Part shown: positions 45,682 to 57,657 of the stretch, piece after piece
Position numbering within the stretch: position 1 is the first letter of the stretch
Layout: every line of letters begins with the position of its first letter
Assembly: GCA_959347315.1 (NCBI GenBank)
Contig: OY365819.1
Location: forward strand, 24,700,495 to 24,764,494
Direction: 5' to 3'
Source of the DNA: Bimastos eiseni
Taxonomy: Eukaryota; Annelida; Clitellata; Crassiclitellata; Lumbricidae
Length of the DNA stretch: 64,000 nt
Made by a program: the position numbers and the translations under genes
The notes under the pieces: model-generated
Told to the model about the DNA's origin: nothing
Databases searched by the model: none
What the model saw: only the letters and a program-made list of their open reading frames with translations

Positions 45682-46633
45682 CAGAGGCATAGCTAGGGTA
45701 TTTTGCGCCAAGGGAAAAACTGCAGAATTGGCGCCCCTTTAGGGGCCATCCATACATGACGCCACGCGTCTATGGGGAGGGGTGTCACACAATTGTGACG
45801 ATGTGTAACGAGGGAAAGAGGTCCAAAGAAATGTGATATCACGTCATCAAATCAAAATTCATAATTTTATTTTCAATCATTTGCTCAATCAAACAAGTTC
45901 CACTTATTTGAACATAGTTGTTTACCACATTTTAGCAACAAGAATTATGATTAGCCTACTGCATTCTTAATTTTGAAACTGTTTGCTTTTATGCTCCGGC
46001 CAATTATACATAACTGTCACAGACAGTCTGTAAAAAATATATTTATCTTGATTTAACTGTCGCAAATTGGTCAATGACATTATCCAAATATGTTTGATCC
46101 CATGTTTCTCGTTCGATGCTTAGAAGAACAGGATTGCTGAGACGATTTTGTCCCATTGAAGCTGCAAATACGATCAAATTAGCTTCAATTTGCTGCAGGA
46201 CAGGTCACAGCTTGCAATTGATTTGGAACTACGACATCATATTATGTCGCCTCTTACGGGCCCTTAGTGATGACAGATCAGTGGGGCCGGGGGCACCAAA
46301 ATCATGTGTGACAACCTGTTTGTAATGAGGATTTTTAGGCGCCAAAGTCATGTACGACAACCTGTTTGTAATGAGGATTTTTAGGCGCCAAAGTCATGTA
46401 CGACAACCTGTTTGTAATGAGGATTTTTATGCGCCAAAGTCATGTACGACAACCTGTTTGTAATGAGGAATTTGGGAGCGCCAGAATGCAATCTTGCTAA
46501 CTTTTTGGGATGTTTGGGATGAATTAATTTGTTTAGAAATAAAAAATAATAGTTTTAATCCTCATTTTTGCGCCCCCTCCAACTCGTCGCCCGGGGACAC
46601 GTGTTCCCCTGCCACCCCCCAGCTACGCCTCTG
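45682..46633. mobile_element. hAT-like MITE, 952 bp
   Basis: Inverted ends CAGAGGCATAGCTAGGG (45682) and CAGAGGCGTAGCTGGGG (complement, ending 46633) are flanked by a perfect 8-bp duplication GTTTCAAG (45674-45681 and 46634-46641). No transposase is seen. A 46-bp tandem repeat occupies 46287-46485. It inserted directly beside the ATGT microsatellite. Confidence 0.9.
46287..46485 (+). repeat. 46-bp tandem repeat, about 4 copies
   Basis: Units contain GCCAAAGTCATGTACGACAA, CCTGTTTGTAATGAGG and ATTTTTAG. The two central copies are nearly identical. They lie inside the hAT-like MITE. Confidence 0.92.
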
Positions 46634-46825
46634 GTTTCAAGTCCGAGGAAACGTCGACCACGTAGGCCAATGACGCACAAAGTGTGAAGCGCGCGGCAAT
46701 CATTAGACACCTTCCAAACGCTCTTTTCTGGTGATATATAAGTGTCACGGCTTTGTGTTAAAATAACTATTTCATAAGCATATCGAAATCGATGTAAGGA
46801 TGAATAAATAGTAGTAGTAGTATCA

Positions 46826-47290
46826 GTTCAACGACACTATGAAAACAGGGATCAAGAGTGTCGCCTACCTTCGCTCAATCTTGGGATTGGCACCGTCACA
46901 GTGCAACCGTACCAGCGTTCAGCTTCCTTGAAGTGATCTTTCACAGAACTTCTTCTTTTGGTTCTCTAACTTCAGGCAGGTTCATATGTCCAATGACGCC
47001 ACTCCTCCCTGTGTTGAGCCTCTTCTTTCATTTTTACGTATCCACCTTTCTCCATCATTCAGTCAGAACTTACACTTGCCAAATGTGGATGGATCCACGG
47101 ATTGACTGCATCATTTGAAAACCGAGATAGTTGCCGTCGACAGAAATTTGCTTGGCACATTACAGCTCAAACTACTATTTTCAGTAAATGTGGTGGTTAT
47201 AGTTTCAGTTTAACGACACTGAGTGATAACAAGGATCATTAGCGTCGCCTTCCTCAATGTCACCAATTTATCGGGAATTGATGCCTTAAC
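46826..47290. repeat. repeat R copies around an inverted RTE 3' fragment
   Basis: 46826-46905 and 47205-47285 are forms of the R repeat end (AACGACACT..., then GGATCATTAGCGTCGCC). Between them, on the minus strand (about 46965-47062), is an RTE C-terminal fragment close to the copy at 14893-15240, including the stretch complementary to CCAATGACGCCACTCCTCCC. 47090-47165 repeats the TCGACAGAAATTTGCTTGGC block. Confidence 0.55.
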
Positions 47291-47299
47291 GTAACCATA

Positions 47300-48400
47300 G
47301 TGGCGCTATATTAGTTTTCAGAATTCTGTAATTCGTGTTAAGTTTACCCCGCTCTCTCTTAATTACTAATTCTTTCGAAATGCAGTAACGTTTTCTAGGC
47401 TTTTTTTTCCAGTTAGCAAATCCACCTACCAGTCTAGCTAACAATTTCCATTACACTCTGTATTTATTAATCCACAGTTAACGTCGTCAACATAGCCGTT
47501 GTCGACAATTTGAAACATTTACAGTACAGTGCAAATAAATTCATAGCGTCCGAAAGACACCATTCAAAACTGTCTGAATTTTAAACTGTCATTAGTGTTC
47601 ATTGTTTTACAACATAAATAATAATGGTATTAATAACATCAATAATACATGTAACATGGTTTCTCATGCAAATGTAACAATATTTGTATTAATATTTGCA
47701 TCAAGAAATGTTCAAAATAAAACAAATTGTGTATGACCAGTCTCTATGTACATTATGTAATCATCAAACTTTTAAAGAATCTTTTTAACATGAAATTTTT
47801 TCATAATGTTCTTATTCTATCAAACATTACTACAGAAATATTTTCATACAATGTATGATTATAACATTCGTTTGTCAAATTATACCAAGGTGTAATTCAG
47901 TGAATTATAGTTTTGCATAAATCTCAAATTACTCACTTTGACTTTATAATACAACTCCATTAACATTTGTCATATATGCATGTATATGTATGAAATGACT
48001 CAAATGAGGTCAATATTAATTATCACATGTTTGTATAAGCACCTAATTAACACAATCAATGCAAAGCAATTGAAATAAGGAAAGAATCTTTTAAAGCCAA
48101 AGCATTAGAGAATCTACAACAAGTACAACCAATTCCAAAGACATCTTATCATTATAACTACAACATGGCAGTAGAAACTTAATGCAAGAAGACAAAACAT
48201 TTTTAGCACACCAATAACTGAGTACATGTTGAATCACATTTAGCAAATTTCCCTAAGATTAAAGAATTCGTAATCGAGTGTAAAATCTGTTAGGCTTGCG
48301 ATAGTTATTATGGCACAGATGAAAAAATATTAGAGGTGTCTAAGTAGATCAATTATGATTAGGCTACCATATAGACGACCACGTATCACTTGCAAGTAAA
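47300..48400. other. no gene recognised
   Basis: AT-rich DNA without visible coding or repeat structure. Confidence 0.5.
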
Positions 48401-48404
48401 ACTC

Positions 48405-48505
48405 AATCATTGCTCGCACTCTGACAGTGCCAATCCTAAGCCAGGACAAAGGATGAGGGTGAAGTTTATGATATTCGTTATCACAAATTGTCGTTAAACT
48501 AAAAT
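48405..48505 (-). repeat. interspersed repeat family R, copy
   Basis: CTCTGACAGTGCCAATCCTA, then GATGAGGGTGAAGTTTATG and a TTATCACAAATTGTCGTTAAAC end. It is diverged from the copy at 45283-45375. Confidence 0.55.
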
Positions 48506-48509
48506 ACAC

Positions 48510-49305
48510 CTACTATTTTGTTAAGTTACAGCGTCGTTAGTAAGTCGAATGATGTTACCCACAATACTCTGTATGGTTTGTGAATGTCATCAAGGAATAG
48601 GTTCATTCGCCACATATTTAAGATTTCAGTCCTAAAATCCTTAATCACGTCATGGGACTGGTGAGAACCTTTGAAGCCCTTGTTTGAAACTAATAATATC
48701 ATTTAATATATTATGTTAGAGCGCTATATAAATGATCGGCTACATTATATTTGTTAAGTGATATCTTGTGGCCGCCAGAGTCGCTTTGAAAATCTTCTTC
48801 AACTTCCCGATATTATTAATCCACAGTGTAATAAATAATTGCTGACTTATAAGCTTCCTAAATTCTTTGAAAGTCGTCTCGTATCAGCCCCCATAAGAGA
48901 GGGATATAAAAGAACATTAGGTCGAGTAAAACTCCTTGTTCACACATTAGCATCAGTCCCAAGTTCGAATGAAGAAGGAGGGTGACGTGAACGACTAGTC
49001 ATCGGTAAAAGATGTAATATAAGGGACGGTACTTTGTATTGTACCAAACGAACGATGGGAACTGCTAAAGGTTAATTTCTGTGGACGTCAAAGGTCTTTG
49101 TTTAAAATAAAATCCGATTATATAACTTCATATTTTGTCCTTCTTCCGATGTCTGAACAGGAACTGTGACGTACGAATCTGACCAATCGGTGACTAGGTC
49201 CAAGATGTCCTTACGCACTGACCCTAAATGTCCGAATCAAAGAAAGCCACAGACGCAAAAGCGCAGTTCAATTAGAATTTAAATGTATGAGTAGTGTAAT
49301 GTAAT
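48510..49305. other. no gene recognised
   Basis: Mixed AT-rich DNA with no recognisable coding region. Confidence 0.45.
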
Positions 49306-50220
49306 GTAACGGAACACATTTAAATAGCGCCACTCGAATCAGAGGCGCTCACGACTCAACACAAAGCTAAACAAAGCTAAAGAGGAAAAAGGAAAGTCTT
49401 CAAGCGCTTCCGTAAGGCAGCAGAGGAGAGAGAGAGCAGGTCCTTCAGAAGAGGAAAGGGGGAAAGGGGAGGCTGTTCCAGCTGGTGGAATTCACGTAGG
49501 CAAAGCTCCTGGATTGAGTCGTGGCGGAGCGCATGTGGAGAACTACCATAAGTCCGCGTGCAGAGTAACGAAGGTAAACCCAGTGCGGAATAGAGGGGAC
49601 CCTAGTGCAGAGAGCCAGAAGGTAGACGGAGGCATACACAAGGAGACAGTTACGCATCAACGCAAGAGTCTTGAAACGAATGCGTTGAGGTGCAGGGAGC
49701 CAGTGAAGGGATTCGCAAATGAAGAAAGAGATGTGACCGAATTTTGGAATTCCGCAAATTAGTCAGTCAGCCGCATTGACTGCAGCCTAGAGATATTGTG
49801 AGAAGATAGTCTAATGAAGGCAATGTTGCCAAAGTCAACCCTAGAGCAGAGCAGAGCGTGCACAGGCGTGGGCAAAGCATGCAATGAGCGTGACTGTCTT
49901 AATAGAGCGGAGCTGGCCAAGGTGATAGAAGCAGGGGAGAAAAAGGACATTTATGCGACCAGATAGGGAAAGGATAGAGTCACGAAGGAGGCCGAGATCT
50001 CGAACAATAGAGAAGAGGAGATGTTGGGGAAAGCCTGACGGAGGGCCTCTAAGTCGGTCCTGCCTAATTTTACTCAGTCATCAAGCCAGATGTATTGGGT
50101 TTTGCTAAAGTTCCGGGAGAGGCGATTAGAAGAGAGCCAGAAGTCCAGAACAGTGGACGCCTCCAGCATGCGCTCAACCATCTAGAATGCCGAGGAAGGG
50201 GACCAATGCAGATAGGTCTG

Positions 50221-51337
50221 TGATAGGATTTAGCTACTGCAATCTATCACCACTGGATGACGTTGTAAGCTAGATGTTTGGAAGAACGTTAGAAGTTTGG
50301 CGAAAGATAACTCTACATGGAGAGATGGTACGGATGCAATGAACTTTATTCTAAGACAAGCATGATATACAATGTAGCATCTAAACAGAATACAATTATG
50401 CGAAGCACTAAGTCTAATATAAAAGGTTAACATTACTTTACTCAACAGTATAATACTCACGGATTATATCATTGTCAGAGAATGATGTGATTACAAGTAG
50501 CGGGAGCATGATAACTGTAGCTTTCGTTGTTGGTTAAAGTTGATGCCTAATAATGATGAACTATGTATAAGTAATTCTAGAGATGGTCGATGGTCAGTTG
50601 TGTGATGTGTTCACGAGCACTCCTGGATCTCACGTCTCCGTCCTGACAACGTCCGATCCGCCGTCTTCTCCTGCCGCCCACTCTACGCCCACTTACTCAC
50701 CTGGTTCGGTGGTTCCGAGAATCGACTCACCAACTCTCGTTCCTGGAATCTTCTCTCAACTCTCTCGACAGAAACCTCTCTATAACCTATATACTAACTC
50801 ACGATCCAATAAGGATGATCGGTATCAGGACATTACCCCCCGCACATTACCCGCCCTAGGACATTATCCCCCGAACATCACAATATTTCCATAGCGCAAA
50901 TATACATACATGTATATATACATACATACATACCTGTATGTATACTTATATGTATACATGTGCAAATGCATACTTACATGCCTATATGTATGCATGCAGC
51001 ATTGCATACAAAATTATATACGTACATACATACATGTATACATATATACATACATGCACACATTATGTATTGGAATGGGGGGGGGGGTGATGTCTGGGGG
51101 GTAATGTCCTAGACCCGGATGATCATATGTAAGAGGCTTAGTGACTGATAGATGCATCTGACCATTGACCGACGATCATAGCTAACGTAAAACTAGAGTT
51201 ATGTTAGTGATGTTGAGTTGAACTGATATTTATTAATGCATAATGCTGATAATATAGAGTATGAAAGGCGCCAAGTAATGACCTAGGAATGACAGTAATT
51301 GTAACGATAATATATTAAATGGATTACTTTACGGTTA
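50221..51337. mobile_element. unidentified 1.1-kb insertion in the LINE, 7-bp target duplication
   Basis: Removing 50221-51337 plus one copy of AGGTCTG (50214-50220 or 51338-51344) restores continuous LINE coding across the YADDTQ box. This defines an insertion with a 7-bp (or 5-bp) target duplication. It starts TGATAGGATTTAGC and ends TTACGGTTAA, with no terminal inverted repeat that I can see and no recognised ORF; the frame 50583-50894 is Pro/Ser-rich and unassigned. A TACATA-rich tract and a G-run lie inside a pair of 25-nt inverted arms. It might be a solo LTR, but the TG...CA ends are not met. Confidence 0.7.
50856..51112. repeat. 25-nt inverted arms around a TACATA tract
   Basis: CTAGGACATTATCCCCCGAA (50856 onward) is matched by the complement of GGGGGGTAATGTCCTAG ending at 51112, with two or three differences. 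A partial extra arm copy, AGGACATTACCCCCCGC, lies just upstream at 50827. Between the arms are TACATA/CATGTATA simple repeats and a run of about 11 G (51077-51087). Confidence 0.75.
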
Positions 51338-52424
51338 AAGGTCTGCGTGTCATCAGCATACTGGTGGGAGGCAATGCCGAGAGGAGGGAGGATGCTGCCT
51401 AGAGCAGAAGTGTAGAGAGTCAAAAGAAAAGAGCCAATTCCGAACTCCGAGGGAGTCCGTAAGGAAGGGGGCCCAGCCAGTGCGGGTTAAACCAAAAGCC
51501 ACAGAGAGTGACCGGTCTGAGAGAAACGAGCGCAGCCAAAGGAGTGCCTCATCAGATATATAGAAGAAAGTAGAAGGGCGGTCTAGGAGGATAGAGTGAT
51601 CAACAGTGTCAAAAGCCGCCCTTATGTCGAAGAGCGACAAAAGTGTCACTTTGCCGGAGACAATGGCTCCGAAGATGTCGTCTAAGAGATGAGTCTGCAG
51701 GGTTTCCGTTGAGTGAAACTTTTCGAACTCAGACTGCAAAGGAGGCATGAGAGAATTATAATCTAGATAAGTGGTCAGCTGGGAGGCAACACACAGCCCA
51801 AGGAGCTTAGAAAGGAAAAATGGATTAGGAATCGGTCGATAGTTTGCTGGAAGGGTGGGGTCCAGACACGGCCGTTTTAGGGAAAGCAAAACCACCGCCC
51901 TCTTGTGAATCATTGCGTTCAAACCCTGGCCAAATGAAGCATTTTACAAAATAGTGAAAAATGGAAGAAAACCATCCAGGAAATCTTTTAGGAGGAACGG
52001 TGGGAGCAAATCCAGCTCGCAGGATTTGGAGGGCGCCGCTATGAAGAGCCGACGGATCGTGTCCCCATGGAGAAGAGCCCAAGATGTTATTGATGCCGAG
52101 GTAGTACTGAACGAGGGTGACGGAGCGTCCGCAGTGGCACGACGAGTAGAGTGTGATTTGGTAAGTCTTCTATAAAGAAGACGACCTGGTCCGACGAGCG
52201 AGGGACCGTAGAGCGACCCAGCACGGCAGAAAGGGATTTCCAGAGCCGACGAGGGCTTCCCCGCTTGTACTTCTCGATCAGAAACTCTCAATATGCTGTA
52301 TACCTGGTCCGAAAGTCACTCTGCATGTACCGAAGACCTGCAACCCAGGCAATCCGATCTGCTGAGTCTATGGTGCGACGATACCGCCGTTCCAAGCGTC
52401 TGACATTCCGAAAGATAGTCCGAC

Positions 52425-53870
52425 ATTATAGATAGATGAGATTCGTTCTTCGTTCTTATTCTGTGATGGATGAAGCTGACTTTGAGCAATGTCATTATCC
52501 ATACATTGCTTGTCATGTCGACATAGATTCTTGAATACCGTCCGCACTGCTATTCATGGATATTGAATATTACTTATATATTATATAATACAGATATATT
52601 GATGTTAATGTAGACGTTCTGTGTATATTGTGAATAAGATAGAAATGAAGCATTTATAAAATAAGCATATTATTTCTTTATAGTCACCAGAAAGATCTTT
52701 ATTAGGATTATTAGGATTATTACATATAATCACATTACAAAAAAATTAATTTATATACGGAAATTGAGTACCAATGCCCCTAAGTAAAGTTATGACCTAT
52801 CTACCCTCTTACTTTATGAATTAATTAATTAATTAATTAATTTTATTTATTTATTAAACTTAACACGACCGAGACTTTTATAAGGTCCAACAGATTCAAT
52901 AAAAAGAATATTTGTGGGAAATGGCCATTTCCTACCCAAATTCTGCTCTGTTTGGATTAAATAGAGCTTCATTTTCGATTGAATATCGCCAATATAAAGG
53001 TCGAATTAATTGGAAATTAATTATATAATTAGTTAGTACACCCTTATCGGCGGAGCGCATCTTCTCATAAGATAGGAAATATGCCAGCAGATGTCATTTT
53101 CTTTTCAACTAAAGACGCTTTTATATTATAACACTCGTAAGATGGAGCCAGAATTTTATGATTATGATTATGTTATATGTAGCCATCTCCTAATAATCTG
53201 AGATCGGCATTGTGTCTAAGGCGGTTGCAATACAGATGAATAATTTATATATTTTTCCTCGCACAGCATAAAAGTGGTATTCCTAATGTCAACAACTGTG
53301 GCAACTTAACTAACATTCGAAACAATAAATATTTTGCAAGATCGTGTTTAGACACTTTAAATTGTATTTTATGGTGTTATTTATTTCCAATTTTTCTTAA
53401 AATCGTCATATCGTCGCGGGGTGTCTCTGTGATCCCATTGAAAATGATCGACTTTAATGCAACCCCTATAGTACAGCGGCATAGGAAAATAATTGTGCAC
53501 TTTGTGATACAAGCATGAAATTTGGCACAGACGTAGTACGTTGTATTGTTATGAAATTTGGATGTTGGGCCACGCGAAAAAATTCTTTTTTTGGAAAAAT
53601 TTTATAAAAATTTAAAAAATTATTAAAAAATTTTTTTTATTAAAGTAAAACAAAATTTAAAAAAAAAATCAAGTTACGCCCTTTAAACATGTAAATGTTA
53701 AACATTCAAACAGTGAATCAATTAAAAATCATTGTCACAAGCTTTGAAGCAATTGTGTGTGCATTGTTCTCTTGGTAAAATCTTAGTTGTGTGGAATGTT
53801 AGTGCGCACAGCCATTGTCATGCACATTACAAACTGAAATAGAATCTGTGTTGATGAGAATTGTTCATTA
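52425..53870. other. AT-rich sequence, no gene recognised
   Basis: It holds an (AATT)n run at 52818-52842 and an A/T low-complexity stretch at 53575-53680. I recognise no coding region. Confidence 0.5.
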
Positions 53871-53873
53871 TTA

Positions 53874-53972
53874 GGCCTAAATGGAAGCTGGATTGATGCA
53901 AATAACTGTGCTTAAATGGACGATGGATTGATGAAAAGAAGTCTCTTTGAACAGAAGCTGTATTGTTAAAAG
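53874..53972 (+). repeat. dispersed minisatellite, locus 5
   Basis: About three units: CTAAATGGAAGCTGGATTGA, CTTAAATGGACGATGGATTG and GAACAGAAGCTGTATTG. The array begins with a TAGGCCTA palindrome. Confidence 0.65.
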
Positions 53973-53974
53973 TA

Positions 53975-56640
53975 TCCGCATGTCACGCGTTACACTCTGG
54001 ACGTTGGCGGTATATAATTGTCATCGACGGACAGCAGAGGCGTAGGAAGATTACGGACGAAGTTGGCTACCTGAAACCTGTAATGGGAGACATCAATGGG
54101 TTTCTCCGGTGGCAGACGGCCTCAATACAGACTGCGAGAAATATGCAAATATCAACGGAGTGTCAAGCAGCGAAATCCGACACCTCGAGACATACGCCTA
54201 CCCCTTCCATCTCTACGACCCACAGACCAGAAATTCATGAATCAGTTGGAGATTTGGCCTGGACCGGCTGGTTGACCCTAATCATGAATAAGGGACAACT
54301 CTGACACGAACGGCGCAACCTATTAGGCGGTATAACTAAAAATTATGTAACGCAATCCCTGGAACCTATTGCCTGTACTGTATAGGACACCTGACAAGAC
54401 CCAGCCATGACAGCCGCTAGTCAAACATTAATTGTACGCCCCTAGTGATTGACGTCATGCTAGAGACATCAAGATCCGACCAAAACGGTTTAGGAATAAT
54501 TTCAGCAGGTGATTTGTAGTCCAATAGAGATACGAGTTTTGTGTTTGGTAGGGTGAAGGAAATCGCCTCTAGACGGATACTTATAGTGTAGCAAGGGAAG
54601 GAAAAGGAACTTGTTTCGGAACTGGTGGAGGCGTGAGGTCGTTTTGACGATAAGTTTAATCAACGTAGTTGGGAATCCCGTCTCCAACGTAAACCAGGGA
54701 AACATTTCTAAAAAGGACGCTAATAATTCCAGTAAGTGTAGATAGGATGAGTGATATATATATATACGTCATTAAATATACATTTAAAACCATCAAGTGT
54801 TGGTGAGCTTGGTGATAGAGGAAAGAACCGGCGGTACTCTCGTCATCAAGAAGAAGGAGTTGGCGAGAGAGAAACATCGGCATAGACCTCTATAGAATTT
54901 TGTGCATTGTGTATCATCATTAATTATAAGGATTAAGTAGAATTATATGTGGGGCGCAATCATCGGGGCGCATTTATTGGGGCGCATTGGACGATGTACC
55001 GTCGCATGCATATGTTAGGTTGACGCAGTTCTCCCACGTCGCTTACCTTTGTCCTGTAAACGTTTAATGCTGACTGATATCAATTTATTTAACGACGCAT
55101 CCATGACGAGGATGATATGTGTAAACGTTTAATGCATCACTTCTCAGATTTTATAGATTAACGTCTTATAGAAACGTTTTGCACATGGGACGAATTTCAT
55201 CAAGTTGCAGTCGATGCAACAATTACTGAACGGCGACTGCGTCTCGGCTTGTGTGTCGAGTCCAAAGGATGGCATCTTTAATAAACATTATAACAAATAA
55301 AAGATAAATAATCCTTCATAATCCTTACACTAAAGTTTTGCCATATTTGATTAATCATGTATAAATTATTGGAAAAAACTATTATTATAAATCCTAAGTT
55401 ATGGGCTGAGATCGGGGAACAAGAAGGTCCAAAGAACGGAGACAGCGACCAAAGAAAGAGAAAACAGATCGACTGAATAAATCAAAGGAGAAGCCTACGT
55501 TGGGGATTGACCCAGGACCACCTACATAGGTCTACATCAATAGGAATTACTTTAAGACTAATTATAAAGGTGGGTCAGTTAAATTCCACTTCTGTTAAAA
55601 TCGCCATCGCATGTAAGCTTGTTAGGAATAGGCCTATATTATGCCAGATTGAATGCATGACATGAATAAAAGCAATGCTAAATATTGCATTGATACTGCT
55701 TTGGGATATAAAGACGAAAGGCACGAATAAATAGGTGCAATTTAAGACACTATTAAATCGTACACACTGGATTTTATATATTCCTGGTTTTCATTTAATC
55801 ACTACCGTTTGACTCTATCGAGCTATTTTTCATAAAAATGCGTATTAGTAACTGAAGCGCCAAAGACAAAATGATCGTCGTCCTCTGATGAGAAAAATTC
55901 ATCTGAAACGAGCAAAGAGAAAGAAACAGAAACGGATCAAACCAGAGCAAACCTGGACGACCCGCAGCAAGCCCTACTCTCGACGAAGGAGATTCTGGAC
56001 AGAGCACGGTATCTTCCTGACTTATACTAAAACCTTCCGGATACCGTTTATAATTAATAACGACCTGAAGATCCTTCTATCCATCAAACCCACCATTGTC
56101 AAATAGAATCATAACAGAAGCATTGCCTAAACAGACCAGCCTATTTTCATTAACAATGCATCAACACGTTGAACGAAATCAACTCCAATCAAATCAAATC
56201 CAGCCAAATAAATGCAATTACTCAACGATCAGTTGATGGTCAATTTCATTTAAAAATGTTTCGAAAATAATTGTTATATTCCCATCGAAGTTAATAAGAC
56301 ATTCTGATAAGAAACGATATCACTAATCCAGGCGTGGTTTCACGATTGAGCGATAGTCAGATATAAATAGATTCTTTGACAACGATTTAAAAGGTGTTTA
56401 ATGTCTAATTCTATAATCTCCCACAGATGTTGAGAACAATGAGGTTATAAATAGCACCAGAGGCGCATCTTCTCTGCAGGCCAATGTGAAGTCACAATCG
56501 CAAAGCGACCTTGGCCCTAACTTTAGACGGCTAGCACGTGTATGCATGATCAGATGCTGGGTTAGCACCATTAAAGTGATTTTTGTCATTCCTACTTCTT
56601 TATGTACCTTCGCCATCGGACATCAATGCATTGCCCACTT
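53975..56640. other. no gene recognised
   Basis: Several short frames exist (53963-54304 plus, 55888-56106 plus), but none resembles a known protein and none has supporting splice sites that I can see. Confidence 0.4.
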
Positions 56641-56644
56641 GGGC

Positions 56645-56745
56645 ATAGTTCATGCCAGTGCCAGTCCCACGCCTGAAAAAAGAGGAGGGCGACGCTAACG
56701 GTCTTTGTTATCACAGTAACCCCACAGCTAGTCGTTAAAAAGAAA
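56645..56745 (+). repeat. interspersed repeat family R, copy
   Basis: CATGCCAGTGCCAGTCCCAC, then GAGGAGGGCGACGCTAACGG and TCTTTGTTATCACAG, matching the copy at 45283-45375 in order and orientation. Confidence 0.65.
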
Positions 56746-56784
56746 TCGACACTTCTTTGTTTATTGCATACAGGTCACAGTTTT

Positions 56785-56935
56785 TCCAGTAACTTTGATG
56801 GAAATAATACAGAGCACACAACTAGTATTTTTACAACCTTCACAACTAGTGTTCATAATTTAGGCGTTACCATTGATAACACTCTTTCGTTTGCTTAACA
56901 CATATCTAAGGTAATTAAAGGTCCTTAAAATCACT
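56785..56935 (+). mobile_element. LINE reverse transcriptase fragment
   Basis: The plus-strand reading VHNLGVTIDNTLSFA, then HISKVIK, is the conserved thumb-region stretch of CR1/L2-type reverse transcriptases. No more of the element is visible. Confidence 0.55.
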
Positions 56936-57657
56936 TTAAGCTCTTGTCATGTTATTGTACAACAAAAGCATGCAAAATATACAGACAATAATGTTTATAT
57001 CAATCAAAATTCATTTATTAGGTTCTTATTTGACACAGACACAGCTTAGAAATAAAACAACAGCATTTAGTGCCAGGGGCAATACTGGAAAACACAAAGG
57101 CATCAAAGGGAGAACTTACAGTAATCATAATTGTAATGTAGTCAAGCATTTATATAGGGCCGCTGAAATCAACAGCTCTCTCAACGGGCGTCTGTGCATG
57201 GGCAAAGGAATAGAAAAGTCTTAAGGCATCTCCGAAACTGGCACGGTGATAGAATCAGTAATTCCACCATCCGCAGTCACACAAATAAAATTGATGTTGT
57301 ACACAGTCTTAAGTACAAGTATATGTTAGTACATAGTCTGTATTAACGTCTATTTTACAGAAATCAACATTATGTACTATTTTTAAATGCAATAAACTGC
57401 ATACCAAATGGATGGCTTAATGATAGAATAGAAACTCCTTTCTGTCACTATTCCCAAATTTACACTCGATCTAGTTAATTATGCAATTCAGAAACATTGC
57501 AATGCAGCCAATGGTCATACTACCTAAGATTAAGGTTGAATTCACGAGATAACATATTTTGATAGCTATACAGAGGCAGATCAGTTAAGATACCACATCT
57601 TTTTTCTACTAGCCACTAAAAATCACAGTTTTATTTAGTTTAGATCGTTTATTATGT

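Larger units (their letters stand above)
49310..52420 (-). mobile_element. L2-like LINE, minus strand, interrupted
   Basis: On the minus strand the element runs from about 52420 (RTIDSADRIAWVAGLRYMQS) through a pre-RT region to the reverse transcriptase. The RT has LDPTLPANYRPI, PPLQSEFEKFHSTETLQTHL and LFDIRAAFDTVDHSILL (51922-51353), and the catalytic box YADDTQ is intact at about 51357-51340. There the coding sequence stops and resumes beyond a 1.1-kb insertion (at 50220, continuing TYLHWSPSSA). It continues through the thumb (49950-49760) to WNSLPFPPFLFL (about 49480) and a 3' tail GCGCTATTTAAATGTGTTCC with TTACA repeats near 49300. Frameshifts are numerous. Confidence 0.8.

Noticed and set aside
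45449..45742. Tyr/Cys/Val- and Thr/His-rich frames on both strands
   Set aside because: They are translations of the ATGT/CTGT microsatellite.
50583..50894. A real Pro/Ser-rich gene within the 1.1-kb insertion
   Set aside because: Low complexity and no family match. It probably reflects C-rich non-coding sequence.
53963..54304. 113-residue ORF as a gene
   Set aside because: No recognisable domain, and its start lies at the edge of the minisatellite; most likely a chance frame.
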